From Phytophthora quininea (lineage: Eukaryota; Oomycota; Peronosporomycetes; Peronosporales; Peronosporaceae): a stretch of 64,000 bases of DNA. The stretch is taken from the NCBI GenBank assembly GCA_011947345.1, contig JAAVTG010000644.1, forward strand, positions 62,001 to 126,000, read 5' to 3'. Below are positions 1-11,989 of this stretch, piece by piece; position 1 is the stretch's first letter, and each line of letters begins with the position of its first letter. The notes beneath the pieces are model-generated. The model made no database searches. It saw nothing but the letters and a program-made list of their open reading frames with translations, and was not told the origin of the DNA. The translations under genes and the position numbers were made by a program.

Positions 1-519
1 TTGCCTTTACTTGACTCGCCAAAATGTTTAGTTTCATGGATAGTGAGGGGTCGACATATTACATCACTACCACACAGCTACGTCCAAGGCAGCGCTCGCT
101 CGCCACTCAAACCTTACGAGGCACGAGGGGAAATTCTTCGGATAGATCACTATTTTTGCCTATCAGCTTTTTGGTTTAAGTTTAATGGGGAGACGCGTAC
201 GGTGTATGCATGCGATGGAGTCGCAATGTTAAGTGAGATACCGCAGCATGGGTGTGAGGTAGCTTAACAGTTTTTGCTTGGTATAGACACTCCCATTATT
301 GCCGGTTGTGGTTTGCTGTCTCTGGCTAAGGTACAAGAATGTCTCAGCAACAGCTATGTCTGCGTAAAAGTGAGCTACTATTGGTGCCTATCATCTCCGT
401 GTCTCTGAATCTGGTTCCATAACTAAAAATCCACAATTCCAAGAAAATAAAGTCAAGTAAAGCAATCGTTATTATCCAACTTGGTTGGACGTCTATTGTG
501 TTTACCTTCCTAGGAAAGA
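1..519. other. No supportable gene
   Basis: The only open frame (1-267, plus) begins with TTG at the window edge and resembles no family I recognise. The rest has no coding signal. The right edge abuts the 3'-truncated gypsy relic that begins at about 520. Confidence 0.5.
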
Positions 520-2530
520 CTACATCGCCTTGAGCGACCGCGGGAACGGGAGATCAGCGAGAGACTTAAGATCCTTCGGGTGAGCTTCAAGACCGTCAGG
601 CGAGACTTGGTGGCCCAAGTAGTCGACCTTGTGGTAGCCCCAGAAACTCTTGGCCACGCTGATCGATAAGTTCCACCGGTCACAAGTCTGCAAAAGCTCC
701 TCGACTTTCGTGCACAGCGTGTTCCATGACTCGGCGGTCACCAGGATGTCATCAATGTACGACCGATGTCCAAGCACCGACGGTTCTCTGCTGGCTCGGG
801 TTCTCCGACCTTGAACAGTTGCAGCGGCTTCGACAAATCCAAGCCGGCCCTGATCCGAAGGTATCCGTACAAGGCGTTGTCGAGGAGGCGTTGGTAGATC
901 TGCGGCGCGTTCTTCAGCCGGAATGGCATACGCAGCCACTCGAACAACCCGAAGGGAGTGATGAACACGGAGATCAGGCGAGCGCGATCAGTCATCGTGA
1001 CTACCCAGATTCCACTGGCCATGTCCAAGGAGCAAACCAGGGTACCTTGTCCAAGTCTTCCAAGAAATCGTTGATCAGCGGCATCGGGTACACCATCAAG
1101 CGTGTCAAGGCGTTGACCAGCCGATAGTCGATGAATAGTCGGATGTCTATGCCGTTTTTCTTGATGATGACCACGATCAGCGACGCCCAAGGTGACGTGG
1201 ACGGCTGGAAGATCTTCGCAGCCAAGAGTCCCTTGATCAGTGCTGAGAGCTTCTCCCGATATTGTGGAGCCGCCTTGCAAACACGCTGGGCTACTGGTTT
1301 GGCGTCACCCACATCAATGTCGCACACAGCGCCACAGGCAGCGAGGGGTAATGCATTACCCCTACCGTTTAAGAGGTGTCGGTATTTCCAGATGATCTGC
1401 TTGAGCTGGTCAATTTCCTCGGGGGTGTTTACAGCTGGGTCGTCGATGCTAATCTCCTCCATTATCGATGACAGTTCTGGTAGCACTGCCATTTGATCTT
1501 CGACGTCTTCAGCGAACAATTCTCCTCCTTCGTGGAGGCACACTTCCGTCTCGGGATCTGACGATGACTGCTCCTCGGGCGCACCTGGGTTGTTCACCGC
1601 GGGTGCTTCGGAATCAGCCTCCTCTTCGGCAAGCTCCTCAGCTATCGTCTGCAGTAGTTCGCTAGCAGGCGTGGCGGCAATCAAGTTGACCTTCAGTTGT
1701 GGCACCTCCCGTCTCAAGATGGCCCTCGGTTCCACGTACGATGGTCGATTCACGACAGGTTTCAAGTCCTCCACCGGTGGCTCGGGCGTATCGTCCCAGT
1801 CGTCGGCAGCAGCTTCGTAGGCTAAGTTTTGCCACTCAGCGTACCGCCGCGACCCGACGGAAACGAAACCCGGCAGCCGAGATACGCCATCTTCTGATAC
1901 CCACATGCCCACACGAATATCGCGCTGCAACACTAACTTGTGGTCGCTAATATTCGTCAACTACAGGTATCGAGCTCTACCGGGGCTCTTGATTATCGTC
2001 GGAACCCAGTGTTGACCTCGAGTCACCAAGAATTTCTGGCGGTCAGACGCACGTGAGTGCACAGGTATTTCGATCGCTTTAGCGGCTGGTACTTCCTCGT
2101 GCCGATCCAACATGACTAACCGCATGTTTTCATTGTACAGATGACGCCGAACCGAGAGCTGAATCTGAACCTTGTCTGGCAGCGTCATCGTTCCGTTGGC
2201 CAAGTCAAGACGGATTCCGGCGGGGACCATGAAGTCCATGCCGAGGATTGCGTTGTGGCCTGGCTGCGATCCGACCCACAAGTCAAAGAAGTACACCAAA
2301 TTTCCAGCCAACGTGACTTAAGTCCTGGTGCGTCCCTCTGTTGCGTATATGTTGTCCCCAACGCCGATACATTCTTGCGTCTGACTCTCGTCAATGTGGC
2401 AGCCGATCTTACGAGCATAGTCGGCGTCCAAGATGGACACCTCGGCACCACTATCCAAAAGTAAGCTTGCTTTCTGGTTGTTGATCTTTCCTGTGACCTT
2501 GGCTTGCTTAAACCACCTACCCGGTGTGTG
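520..2530 (-). pseudogene. Ty3/gypsy protease-reverse transcriptase remnant
   Basis: This is the pol part of a decayed Ty3/gypsy retrotransposon, read right to left across several frames. The aspartic protease (about 2500-2170) shows LLLDSGAEVS followed later by the conserved LGMDFMVPAG. The RT begins with CDIDVGDAKP (about 1310), then SPWASLIVVIIKKNG and DYRLVNA. After a frameshift come LFEWLRMPF and LKNAPQIYQ, and after another shift the catalytic YIDDILVTA (about 770) and VDYLGHQVS. A stop lies within the protease and at least two frameshifts break the RT. The sequence ends about 30 residues past the LGH motif, so RNase H and integrase are gone. The related element at 23-32 kb shares the protease and RT fingers, which indicates one oomycete gypsy lineage. 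The frames are incompatible with function. Confidence 0.85.
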
Positions 2531-2720
2531 GTATAGCGATTGTTCGCAACGCTGCGGTTCGAAGGTTTGAGCAGTGGAACTCTCGCAGTATTGGGTGCGC
2601 TAAGGGTATACTGAGGCGGAGCCAAAGCCATGCTGACAAACCCCTGGATATAGTGGCACTAAGCTAGGCTCACGAACCTGGGTTTTAAGACGACACCTAG
2701 TTCAGGACGAAGCCGGACTA

Positions 2721-3442
2721 TGTTAGGTCGGGTAGTCTATATTAGGCGCCTGCGAAGTTTCACAACTCCCGCGGATGGCGACGGTTCGAGTCTTCGCAGA
2801 GGGTCGCCGAGATCTAAAACGAACCTTTGTTCACTGTATATTTGTATATTACATACTGAAAGACATAGGAAACGATAAAGCCGAAAGGCCACACTAAACA
2901 GAACAGTATTTTCCACCGACTACTCAAGCCGCACAAGCTCCTGGACTTCCAGAGGTAAGACTTGTGTGTGTGTGTCTGGATTATGCCAGTTCGGTGAACG
3001 CGGTGAGCAGTGTGTGCGAGCGTTCGTTGGCAAGGGCAAGAAGTGTGTGTTGCCCGAAAGGGATTGAATCGCGGCGCGTGCTAAGCCTCTATATTATCAA
3101 GGGAGCCTATTCGCCTCCGCCCAACCCCTATTAGTCGTGGGTCTGCTGCTCTGGAAGCGCTTCCCCAAGCGTGGCTTCCTCTCTTTAGAGGAACCCCGGA
3201 GTTCGAGTGAGTGTATTGTGTGTTAAGTGTCCTAGCCAAAGCTCGGGGCTAGTGGCGCTGTTTGGTTGGCCGAAACATCGCAGGAGACTGCGTTTGACTG
3301 GCTCTGGGTGAGTCGAGTTGGGCGTCCTTCAGGCGAAATCTCAACTCTTGTCGAACCTTCGCAACCAGGCGAGACGTGTTGTTGTGGGCAGGCGCTACTA
3401 TATTAAGGCTACGTTGCCAAGTGGAGTAATTCCTACACCACA
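2721..3442 (+). repeat. Solo LTR of a gypsy family, inserted between gag and pol of another element
   Basis: This stretch aligns by eye along its length with the 5' LTR at 23064-23846. Shared landmarks are the TGT start, a TTTGTATA-containing stretch, an ACAGAGCAGAATTTTCC-like block (here ACAGAACAGTATTTTCC), a CGAAAGGG block, and the end TTCCTACACCACA. It lies in plus orientation between the gag (3715-4936) and protease (2530 and below) of a minus-strand element and has no internal domain, so I read it as a solo LTR. The left edge is approximate, and I could not identify a target-site duplication. Confidence 0.65.
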
Positions 3443-3714
3443 GGTGCGTGGTACTTCCTGTAACCACGCGTTTCACCAGGCAGTAACTCCAAGGCCATGA
3501 TCACGTCCAATCTGGCAAACTCGTCGACACGTCGAAGACTTGACACAGCAGGGGTACGTTTCCCATGAATTTCACATGTACTGTCGGGCAGGTTCATCAA
3601 CTCACTAACCTTCGCTCCCGACTGCCTTTCGACATATGCGAAGATGCTGAGCCTAGAATGCTCGGCTCGAACCGGTTTCCAACCCGGCGAGCGTCCTAGC
3701 TTAACATCATCTCA

Positions 3715-4936
3715 GCATTGGCAGTAAGAGTCCTGCGTGCTTGGTGGGGTTGGACCACTGACGGATGAGATTGTAAAATCCCTCCATCAGGCACTCCCCA
3801 GCTTCACAAATCTCGCCACATCGGCGACACACGAAGAGACAACGATCTGATGGATGACCCATTTATCCGCACCTTTGACAGATCAGACGCTTCCAGCAGC
3901 CGAGGTCATTGTGACGCGTCGACCCACAGTGAGAACAGCGAGTGACCGACACCCCCACGTTGGAAGACGCAGGTGTTCGAGGCTGATCTCCTTCAGGCTA
4001 CTTCGCGACCGGCTCAGTGGCTGCCAGGTAAATCTTACGCAAATCACCTTCACGTTCAGATCCTGATGACTCCGAATCTGACTCGCCTGACTCCTTCGTA
4101 GCATACAGAGCACGCACAGCCTTAGCAGCCGCAGGTGGAGCCGGTCCTGCAGGAGCCTTCTGGCGGAACTTGCTGGAACCGAACGCGGCCTTGCCTTGAC
4201 GGGCCTTTGCTCGCTGGCGAGCACGGAGAGTATCCTCTAACGCATCGGCATCGGCCAAGCGGAGCACGGCTAGTTAGTCTGCTAGATCGCGATCGTCGAG
4301 GGTTTCGATGAAGTGGTCCACGTGCTCTCGGCGAGCCACCAACGATTCGTCTTGAATGTGGAGCTTTGGAAGCATTCCGGCAACGTTCAAACGATAGAGG
4401 TATTCCAGTGGAGACTCGTCCGCTTTCTTCATGGCGTGATAGTATTGTCTCGCGACAGATACTCCACGCCCACAGTACTGCGTCTGGAACTCTTCGAGAA
4501 GCGACTTCCAGTTACTGTGCGTTGAACGTCCAAGTTGACGGTACCAGAATCGAGCGGTTCCTGTCAGCAGATCGCCGAAGACCAAGCACTTTTATTCGTC
4601 GGGAGCTTGATCACAGACAAGCGCCGACTTCGCCTTCGTCAGCCAAGCTCGGGCGCGTTCCTCATCGTGTTCCTTCCCACAGAACTCCTTCAGTTCAGAT
4701 ATCGCGGACACACGGATTCGAGGGATGGCCGGCGCTCCAGCTGTGGCCGCAGTTGTTGCCACTGCGGCAGCTCGACGTGGGATATCGTCATCCAAGGCAT
4801 CGGGATCGAACTCATGGAATGACTCCATCTCAACGTCTGGCTGACCATTTGGCTTTGCTTCTGCATCGACCCAACTCTTGTGGGCCTCCGTTTGGGGCAC
4901 CAACCTCAGATTTTTCTCCTTCAAGAACTTGTCCAT
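3715..4936 (-). pseudogene. Ty3/gypsy Gag remnant with zinc knuckle
   Basis: This is the capsid part of the same minus-strand element as 520-2530. From right to left: an acidic, alanine-rich N-terminus (MDKFLKEKNLRLVP, 4936), the Retrotrans_gag core (ARFWYRQLGRSTHSNW, LEEFQTQYC, YYHAMKKADESPLEYLYRLN, about 4550-4370), a linker, and a Cys-rich tail starting CSHCGSTRHNDLGCW (about 3935-3890). The tail continues as CRRCGEICEAGEC across a stop. The second gypsy element at 26050-26160 has the equivalent CAACGGANHSAHRC. Frames change at about 4590 and 4000, and a stop sits inside the Cys-rich tail. Sequence from 3442 to 3715 between this gag and the LTR is not recognisable. Confidence 0.8.
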
Positions 4937-5074
4937 CGCTGCATTGAAGAACGACTCTATCTTTTCAGGAACGAAGGTTGCTGGATTTGTCGCCGCGGGA
5001 GCTTTGGTGGCTGGAGCCGGTATGACACGAGGTACTTGATTTTTTCCGGATGAAGACTTTCTATTGGCTAAAAT

Positions 5075-5770
5075 ATGGTCGCTCCTGATTTGGGTTCAGA
5101 AGTGGAGCCAGAGCGACCAGCTGTTTATGTGACATTAACTTTGGAAGGACTGTTGCGATGGTCAGAATCTGGATCTTGGATTCCTGAACCAAGGAGGGGC
5201 CCCAGGTCCAGATGTGTGAATCCTGGGTTAGCTAACCGGGTACTCAGGACACTCAGTCCGGACCAACCCTCGTCCCGAAGCGGGTTTTCTACATATAAGG
5301 AAAACGCCTATTGCGAACGTATCGGATAGTGCGTCCCGCCTGCCTTGGTCAAAGACCAAGAACCTACCAACAAGTTCAGCATTTCCTGGAAGTTAAACAG
5401 GAATGCCTTCCTAATCCTGGATTCGATCCAGGAGTTCCAGGTCCTGAGTTCAGGATCCTGGATTCAAGTCACAAGTAACCATCAACGCCAAGATCTAAGT
5501 TTTGATCCTGGAAGTGGAACAGATTCTATTCCACACCCTTAAGTTATTTGCCCAAGAGTGACTGCCAATGTCTAAAGATCCTGGATCCGAGATGTCAAGA
5601 CTCCCAGATCCTAGATCGTGGTTGAGACTTCCCTGATCCGGGATTCCTGATCCCGGATTCAGGTGAGTGGAGTTCTATACTCTAATTCTCACGATGCTCC
5701 AAGTTCTCCGGCATTCAAGTCATCAAGGACAGCAGACGCTGATCCGGGTCCTGGAAATTGAAGGGTCGCA
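5075..5770. repeat. Cluster of degenerate GATCCTGGATT-like motifs
   Basis: The motif ATCCTGG, its reverse complement and close variants recur irregularly here. Examples are AATCCTGGGTT (5219), TAATCCTGGATTC (5413), GGATCCTGGATTC (5453), GATCCTGGAAGTG (5504), GATCCTGGATCCG (5577), and GATCCGGGATTCCTGATCCCGG (about 5635-5656, itself an inverted repeat). There is no convincing protein. The stretch could be the LTR or leader of the element whose ORF starts at 5895, or a decayed satellite. Confidence 0.45.
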
Positions 5771-5894
5771 GGCGATCTTCCCATATCTTTCCCGAAAAAG
5801 TCAATTTGCTCAATTAGGGGCGACTGTTCAGACCTGCAACCACGACCACCATACTGAAGTCAAGACAAGACAAGATGACGTGGACCACGTATAA

Positions 5895-7235
5895 ATCAGG
5901 CGAATCTGTAAGTATGTAGAGCACGCTTGCTTTAAACTCGACGGGACTCTTCGCTTCGTCGGGGTTCCTGCGACGTTGGACGCCATCCGTGGGGACACAA
6001 TTATCCAGGAAGGGTTCGACGGCCTCCAGGCCATGCTCGGGTTCGAGGATCTCTCGGACGAAGACGTCGCAGACTTGCAAGAGATCCTTGGAACTAACAT
6101 CCAAGACCACCTGCTGACCATTCGGCCCCAAGGACCGCTGACGTACAGCCAACTGGAGACCGTGCTGAATTCTACCGCGATACGTCGGGAGTTTGCACCC
6201 CTCCTGATGCAGGAGAACTTTGCTGCGCGCACTTTCAACACGATGTCGATCATCAGGCGCTTGCTGTCCAAGCATCGTCAGTTGAAAGCGGCCTTGGACG
6301 ACGAAGACCATGACGAGTGGGCACTTCACGAACATTTGGACTTGCAGTCCGAGAATGAAGCTATGCGTCGCGAGTGGACGGCCATGGAGACTTACTGGCA
6401 GCACCGGATCTCTCGGGTTGCCGCCGAAGGCGAAGCCCGGGAACGTCGGTTGAAGGAGGACTTCTTGGACGCCGAAGCTTCGTTCCAGAAAGAGATCTCT
6501 CACTACACGGCGCACGCAGAAGAAACAAGCTAGCAATTAACCGCGGCGGTGGACCACATCAAGAGTCTTCAGCGCGAGCTGAATGAGAAGTCGTTCAATC
6601 CGGACGCGTGGATGGCCTTCCTTCAAGAGCACGCCGAAATCCAAGGCAATTGGGTTCGTTTTGGGCGTCTGTTTCAAGACTTTGCCGACCAGACCATGCC
6701 GGGTAGCAAGGCCGGCACCTTCATCTCCGTGATCACGCCTGACGACAAGTCTCGTCCGCCAGAGTACACTCGGCCTGCATCCTTGGACACGGTGGACGAG
6801 GAGTCGAAGTGCGAGGACGACTTGATGGAGGGTCTCTTCAATACAACTTCCAAGAGCCTGCCAGTCCAAGATCCTTTGGCGGCACTCGACAAGCCTCACA
6901 ACGGAAAGTCTCGGGCGGCGCGGTCTCTGGATACGCTCTTCGACGAAGCCATCGGTTCTCGTCCAAGCAATCATACCCCAGTCCCACAGCGTGGTCTGGA
7001 CGTCTCATGTCCGCCGAAGCGACCCTTGGTCGGGGAGTCACACACCAGGTTCAATCCAACGCCCAAGACACCTGGAAAGTCTTGGACTTGGTTCAGCGAA
7101 CGCGCACCACCTTCAATCGAAGGAACACACAGATCAGTCAATACAAATCCCAATACAGAACGTTGTAAGACGCAGTCTCGAAGCAAACTCAAGCGGCGAC
7201 TGCTATCCAGCCGCTTGAGCGTAGTTTTAATATGA
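5895..7235 (+). pseudogene. Coiled-coil Gag-like ORF with a single internal stop
   Basis: One frame stays open from just after a TAA (5892) to 7235, apart from one TAG at 6531. The first half is acidic and helical (GFEDLSDEDVADLQEILG, then a Glu/Arg-rich heptad stretch at about 6300-6530). The second half has NPDAWMAFLQEHAEIQGNW (about 6597-6654) and a basic, proline-rich tail. There is no ATG before 6032. I do not recognise the family securely. Its position among gypsy relics and its helical N-terminus with basic tail suggest a retrotransposon Gag, but no zinc knuckle, protease or RT follows. A decayed host gene cannot be excluded. Confidence 0.4.
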
Positions 7236-8394
7236 AATGGGTTGGCCTGCAAGACAGACGCCCAACTAGTAAACGAAATGGTCGGGGCGCCTAGACCCCC
7301 TCCCAATTGGACTCAACAAACAGGTGGGGAGCAGCAGGTCACCTTAGCACTAACACGCAAAGAGCACTGACTGGCTCTTGTGCACTATAGAGAAAAAGAA
7401 CTTTCTGATTGATATCTCTTATAGTTAGTTGATCTGCAGCTCTTCCGCAGATCTTGGGTACAGTCATTAGGATACGAATTAGTCTGGATCTCAGTACACT
7501 TGACTTGATGACGGCCACTTATCGTGGGTTCGTCGCTCTTCAAATCATCTGTGGCGTAAACATTCTGGGTACAAACCACTGGGTTCATGGTGAATGCGAA
7601 TTCCCGCAAAGTGCCAGAATACACGTCCAAGAGAAAATCTCCATCGAAGAAATGGCCGACCAAGAAATATACCCTTGGAATGTTCATCCAAGAGCTTCCT
7701 GGGTCTTGGACGGCAGCTGTGCTTCTTGGGTCACTTAGGCAGCTTGGGGATTTACAGGTCCTTCCCTCACATATCGTGAGGTTAGCCAAGGCGAGACGGG
7801 TTGCACACAGGAATACCTTTCACTGTGGCAATTTATACCTTGGTTCTTGGCGACCCGTTTAAGGACGAGGAGTGACCAGGACGTACCGTGCACTCACGCT
7901 CAAAACAATGTGCCCTTGGGCGTACATTCCAAGAGCGGAGATCCCTTCAACGTACATTCCTAGGACACGCCATTTCTTGGGCGCACTTCCTGGTCTTGAG
8001 GGCCCATCCCTGGTAGGACAGCACACCCCCGCCTTCTCCCAAGCGACACGTTTTACCGCACACTTCTTCATCTCTTGAACGTAATATCCAACACTAGCTC
8101 CATAGTAAACTCCATATGTAAACTCTCCACAGCGCGATCCATAGAAAAACACAATTCACATCGTCACAGCATTAAACTGTGCGTAGAGCACGGGGGCTGG
8201 GAAGTCGGGTTGCCACCGGGGACCCAGACTACCGTTCCAGCCAGTAGGGCGCCCCGCACCTACTGGGCCCGGTCGTTTTTGGCTGAGCGATCGGAGCGGA
8301 TTCATTGACCTAGACAGCAGCCGCGGAAGCCCTTATCGGGGCGAGTGCGAGACACACCGCCGCACGATGGCAAGTTTACCACAGCAGAAGCAAG
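7236..8394. other. Non-coding stretch, probable old repeat
   Basis: No credible gene. Short recurring blocks such as CTTGGGCGTACATTCC and GTACATTCCTAGG (7915-7990), and several CTTGG-rich copies between 7670 and 7860, suggest a decayed LTR or low-copy repeat. Confidence 0.3.
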
Positions 8395-9282
8395 TCAGTG
8401 GGCCCGTCCGACGACCGCTGCGGGAGAACGGTCTTCCGCGGCCACCCTCGGCGTCGATGGTGTCAATCTCCATCGGTTCCGGGCGCAGACACTCGCGCCT
8501 GCTAGGTCAATTATCTGGAGTAGGATGACGACACCGTATGTCTTCGCGCAGGCGAGAGCGAAAGCTTCTTCGAGGGTCTTCGGATCGGCACGCGTGAGGC
8601 AATAACGCGTCATGCCCTCACGCATGCCGAAGACGAAAACATGGACTTGCGAGGCCATATCAATGAGGCTCGTGACAACACAAGAGACCAGGTGCCGCGT
8701 CTTCTGCACGTAGTCTCGCATGGACAACGTATCTTGCTTGAGCGCGAAGAACTCTGCTCTCATCCGGTATTCATCCTGGGGAGGTTCGAACGCTAGTCGT
8801 AGGTCACTCTGGAGACTCTCCAGAGTCGGAAACGTGCTCTTGTCAACGACGAGCTTGCCGAGGGTCCACTCCTTCACCTTCCCAGACAAACGGGACAGTA
8901 GGAAGTTGGCCTTGGCCGATGGCGTTCCGATCAACCTCGAAACGATAGCAATGTCAATCTCGCGGAACCAGCGGTTCAGGGGCAGTCGGTCTTGGCCGAC
9001 GCCGGAATACGTCGACGTCTCCATCTTGACGTCATTGTTTCGCGCGGAATGCGAGGGAGTTGACACTCGCCGCTTTGCTTCGGCGAGCTCGCTTTCCATG
9101 AACTCTTGAGCTGCCGGGCACTGTTGGTCGGGCGCGGCTGAACTCAGCAGCGACGTGACGACGAACCCTCCAGAGATAGCGACCAGGCGATGCAGTGCTT
9201 TCCACTCGACTCGCGTGAGGTGGGGGAAGCTGTCGTGGTCGAGGGTCACACCAGACCTACCGGTCATCAGAACTCGGCTCAT
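8395..9282 (-). pseudogene. Ty3/gypsy Gag, orphan ORF
   Basis: An uninterrupted 295-residue ORF starts at ATG 9282. Its centre matches the Retrotrans_gag pattern: [14 protein letters not shown] (about residues 102-115), [53 protein letters not shown], then a Cys-poor tail. No zinc knuckle, protease or RT follows on the minus strand before 8300, so the element is truncated after Gag. A putative LTR lies just upstream (9361-9757). Gag binds and packages the element RNA, and this orphan copy could act only in trans. Confidence 0.7.
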
Positions 9283-9360
9283 TCGTAGACTTGGACGTTG
9301 GAAGGACTACGAGGTGCTACTAGGTGTAACGGGGCTAAAGTCACCGTTACTTGCGTACAC

Positions 9361-9757
9361 TGTCGGTTAAGAGGAAGCTCGCAATAACGAACCAAACTCT
9401 CAACTTCATGGTAAATTCAACTCTCTTTTATTGTCAGGTCCAGGGCAAGCAGCCCTGGCCACTCGAGTGCAGATCGACTCTGGATTGGCTGAAATCCTAG
9501 CTTTCCAGCCGATCAGAGGAAGACAACGCAGAACGCGCTACTCGTGTGCTTGTACCTACTTTCTGTATCAAATTGTGTAACTCTACCTATAAATGTATCT
9601 TTTGCCCGTCACACTAATCCAAACTGTGACCGGTGAAACCCTTGGGCGGCAAGTCGAAGAACACGTGCTCTGGCTGAGACGAAGCCGAGGCAGAGGCATG
9701 TGGGCTTGGGCTTAAGCGCCCAGTCCCGTTACTGACTTCCTTTGTTAATTACTGACA
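9361..9757 (-). repeat. Putative 5' LTR of the minus-strand Gag element
   Basis: Read on the minus strand, the block begins TGTCAGTAATTAAC and ends CTTAACCGACA, giving TGTC...GACA termini as expected for an LTR. It contains a TATA-like ATTTATAGG and an AATAAA (within GACAATAAAAG). The Gag ATG follows 79 bases after its end. No standard TGG primer-binding site is visible immediately after it, so the boundaries are tentative. Confidence 0.4.
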
Positions 9758-10003
9758 CCTGCTAATAACCGACAAAGACGTGCGTGCGTGAAGAATCACT
9801 GAAATTTTTGTGGAGTCAAACAACTACTTCCATTCGTGCGCAGGGACCAACATTCTGCGCGACGAGATTTGATTGGCTATAAATAAAATACTAGCCTATT
9901 CTCAAGTACTCATGACCGAACTCAAGAGCAGATGCGACCAAGTGGGCCGAGTGATCTCGAACTTCTTCGCCGAAAGGTCACAGACTAGGGATCCCGGTGC
10001 GAC

Positions 10004-11605
10004 TTGGCTGGGAGCTTGCGTCCTGAGCACATGGGCCTCGCCCAAGACGTCTCCGCCATGCAGGTCCCAGCAAAACTCTGCTCATCTAGGGAGAGCGCTG
10101 CATTCGTGCAGACGTTGCTCTTCGAGGCGGGTTTCAGGTTCGAGAATTTGGTTCTTGAGTGGTATGTGCAGTGGATAGGGAGTGAAGTTCGGGCCTACCT
10201 TGCCGCGGAACTCATCGATTGGCGCCAGCTAAGCGTGGGAGTAAAGCGTCATGAAGTTCAGACCCTGCCAGGACCTGCGCAAGAAGAGGAAGGCCGCTGA
10301 AGCCTAGCGTGCGCGAGGCCATGTGGGCCAAGTGGGAGCGGGAGCATGACGCTGAAGTCTAGGCAGAGCGCGCAAACTGGCTTGAGCAGGCGATGGCGCG
10401 GCAACTCCCCGACGATGTGATTGTGCAGGTGGCAACCCTCGATGCTGTCAAGCGCGAGCGCGCGGAGGAGCGTGAGACTGCGTCTAACATGCAGAAATTC
10501 CAGGCTGACCAGATCCGAAATCTTCGGGCGACGTAGTCTCAAGTCCAACAGGCACGTGCGTCCCCTCACCCTCATACAGCAACTCAGCAAATGAGTTGAA
10601 GAAAGAACGTGTGACTAACCCTCATTCAGCAACTTCAAGTGGCGCAAACACAGGAGCGACTATATCGGCTGTCCAGTCCACACCAACTGCCAGTGCAACA
10701 AGTACCTTGAAGGTGCCAGCTATCATGAAGCTTGAACCAACGCTGAAGACGGGATCTAAGGCTGTCGCTCACGAGTCGTCGTCTCCACAGATATCTACGT
10801 CGAAGATAACGCCGTCCAAGGAGGAATCAAAGATGCCGGCGCCCAAGAAAAATCCGTCGAAGAAAGCCAAGGGGCGCCCGGACCCTCCGCCTTCAGACTG
10901 CAGTTCCAGTAGCAGTAGCTCGAGTGAGGGTGACGACAGTGATAGAGGCGACACAAGATTTGACTACGACTCGGACAGCGACAGATTAGTTGAAGAAGAC
11001 ACGACCCCTTCGACATCAACTTCAAAATGTGGGGGACGACTTCGGTCTGGACACATGCCCTACATCGGCTCCGAGGCGATTGAACGCTTTGATGAGAAGG
11101 AAGCTTTGTCTATCCGAGCTGGTTGGTGGGGGCGTTTCTTGGATGATGCCGTCCAAGGCCAGTGGTCGAACCACATGAAGATGAGCCTGCTCTGTTCCCT
11201 GCTCTGCGAAACTGGTTGACGCAGTTGCTGAAATCGACGCAGAAGGGCTGAAAGCGCTTTTCGAAGTTATTCCGAAAAATGTGGTGTAAATCTAAGAAGC
11301 GGTACCGCGAACAGTACTCCACGGTGCAGATGAACAAGTCGGGAACTGTAAGCGAGCTCAACTACCGCTTGAATGCAGCCGCGACCGGAGCTGGAGTTCG
11401 TCACCTATCTAGGGTGACAATCCGAGAGAGACATAGCCGCCGCTTTATTATGAAGTTGAAGGATTCGACGTTCAAGGTGGCCTTCCAGAGCTCAAAGTGC
11501 AAGAGCATGAAGAACGTGGAACGTGCCTTGAACAGAGACGAAGACGAGTGTGAAGAGTTGACGACGACGACACTCTGTCGAGGGCTCGTGACTTTCACCG
11601 GATAA
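10004..11605 (+). pseudogene. Ty3/gypsy Gag relic (plus strand)
   Basis: Three open segments in different frames form a decayed Gag. At 10004-10300 is a helical N-terminus. At 10596-11219 is a Ser/Pro/Lys-rich linker with a serine run at about 10900-10925, followed by FDEKEALSIRAGWWGRFLDD. At 11279-11605 is a segment with KRYREQYSTVQM and LNYRLNAAATGAGV, which matches the late part of gypsy gag cores (compare YYHAMKKADESPLEYLYRLN in the 4 kb relic). Stops at 11217 and around 11290 break it. No pol follows. Confidence 0.6.
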
Positions 11606-11989
11606 CAGCTACTCCAGAGACATATACAAGACTAGCGACCCAAAACTCGCGTATGTGTCCCAAGGGTCTGATTCTAGGGCGGAGGCTGAAGCCGAATGGC
11701 ATGCCAGTTTCCAGGAAGAAGATGTTTGAAGAAAAGTCCCTGGTTTCTTCTGAAGAAAACCCCGCCCAAGAACATGCCGTTCAAAGAACTTACACTGAGG
11801 AACCTGAGCCCATGCAGCATGCGTACCGCGCTGAAGATATGTACCTCACCCTTTCGCACAGTTCAACAATGCGCGCCCAGCGCTGCAAGCGCAACGTCGC
11901 GAGAGCTCCCACCGTAACGAAGTGCATGAATTGGTGCCACACTTCTGATGGGTGTTGGAAGGAGAAAATCTATGACCAATTATCCAGTA

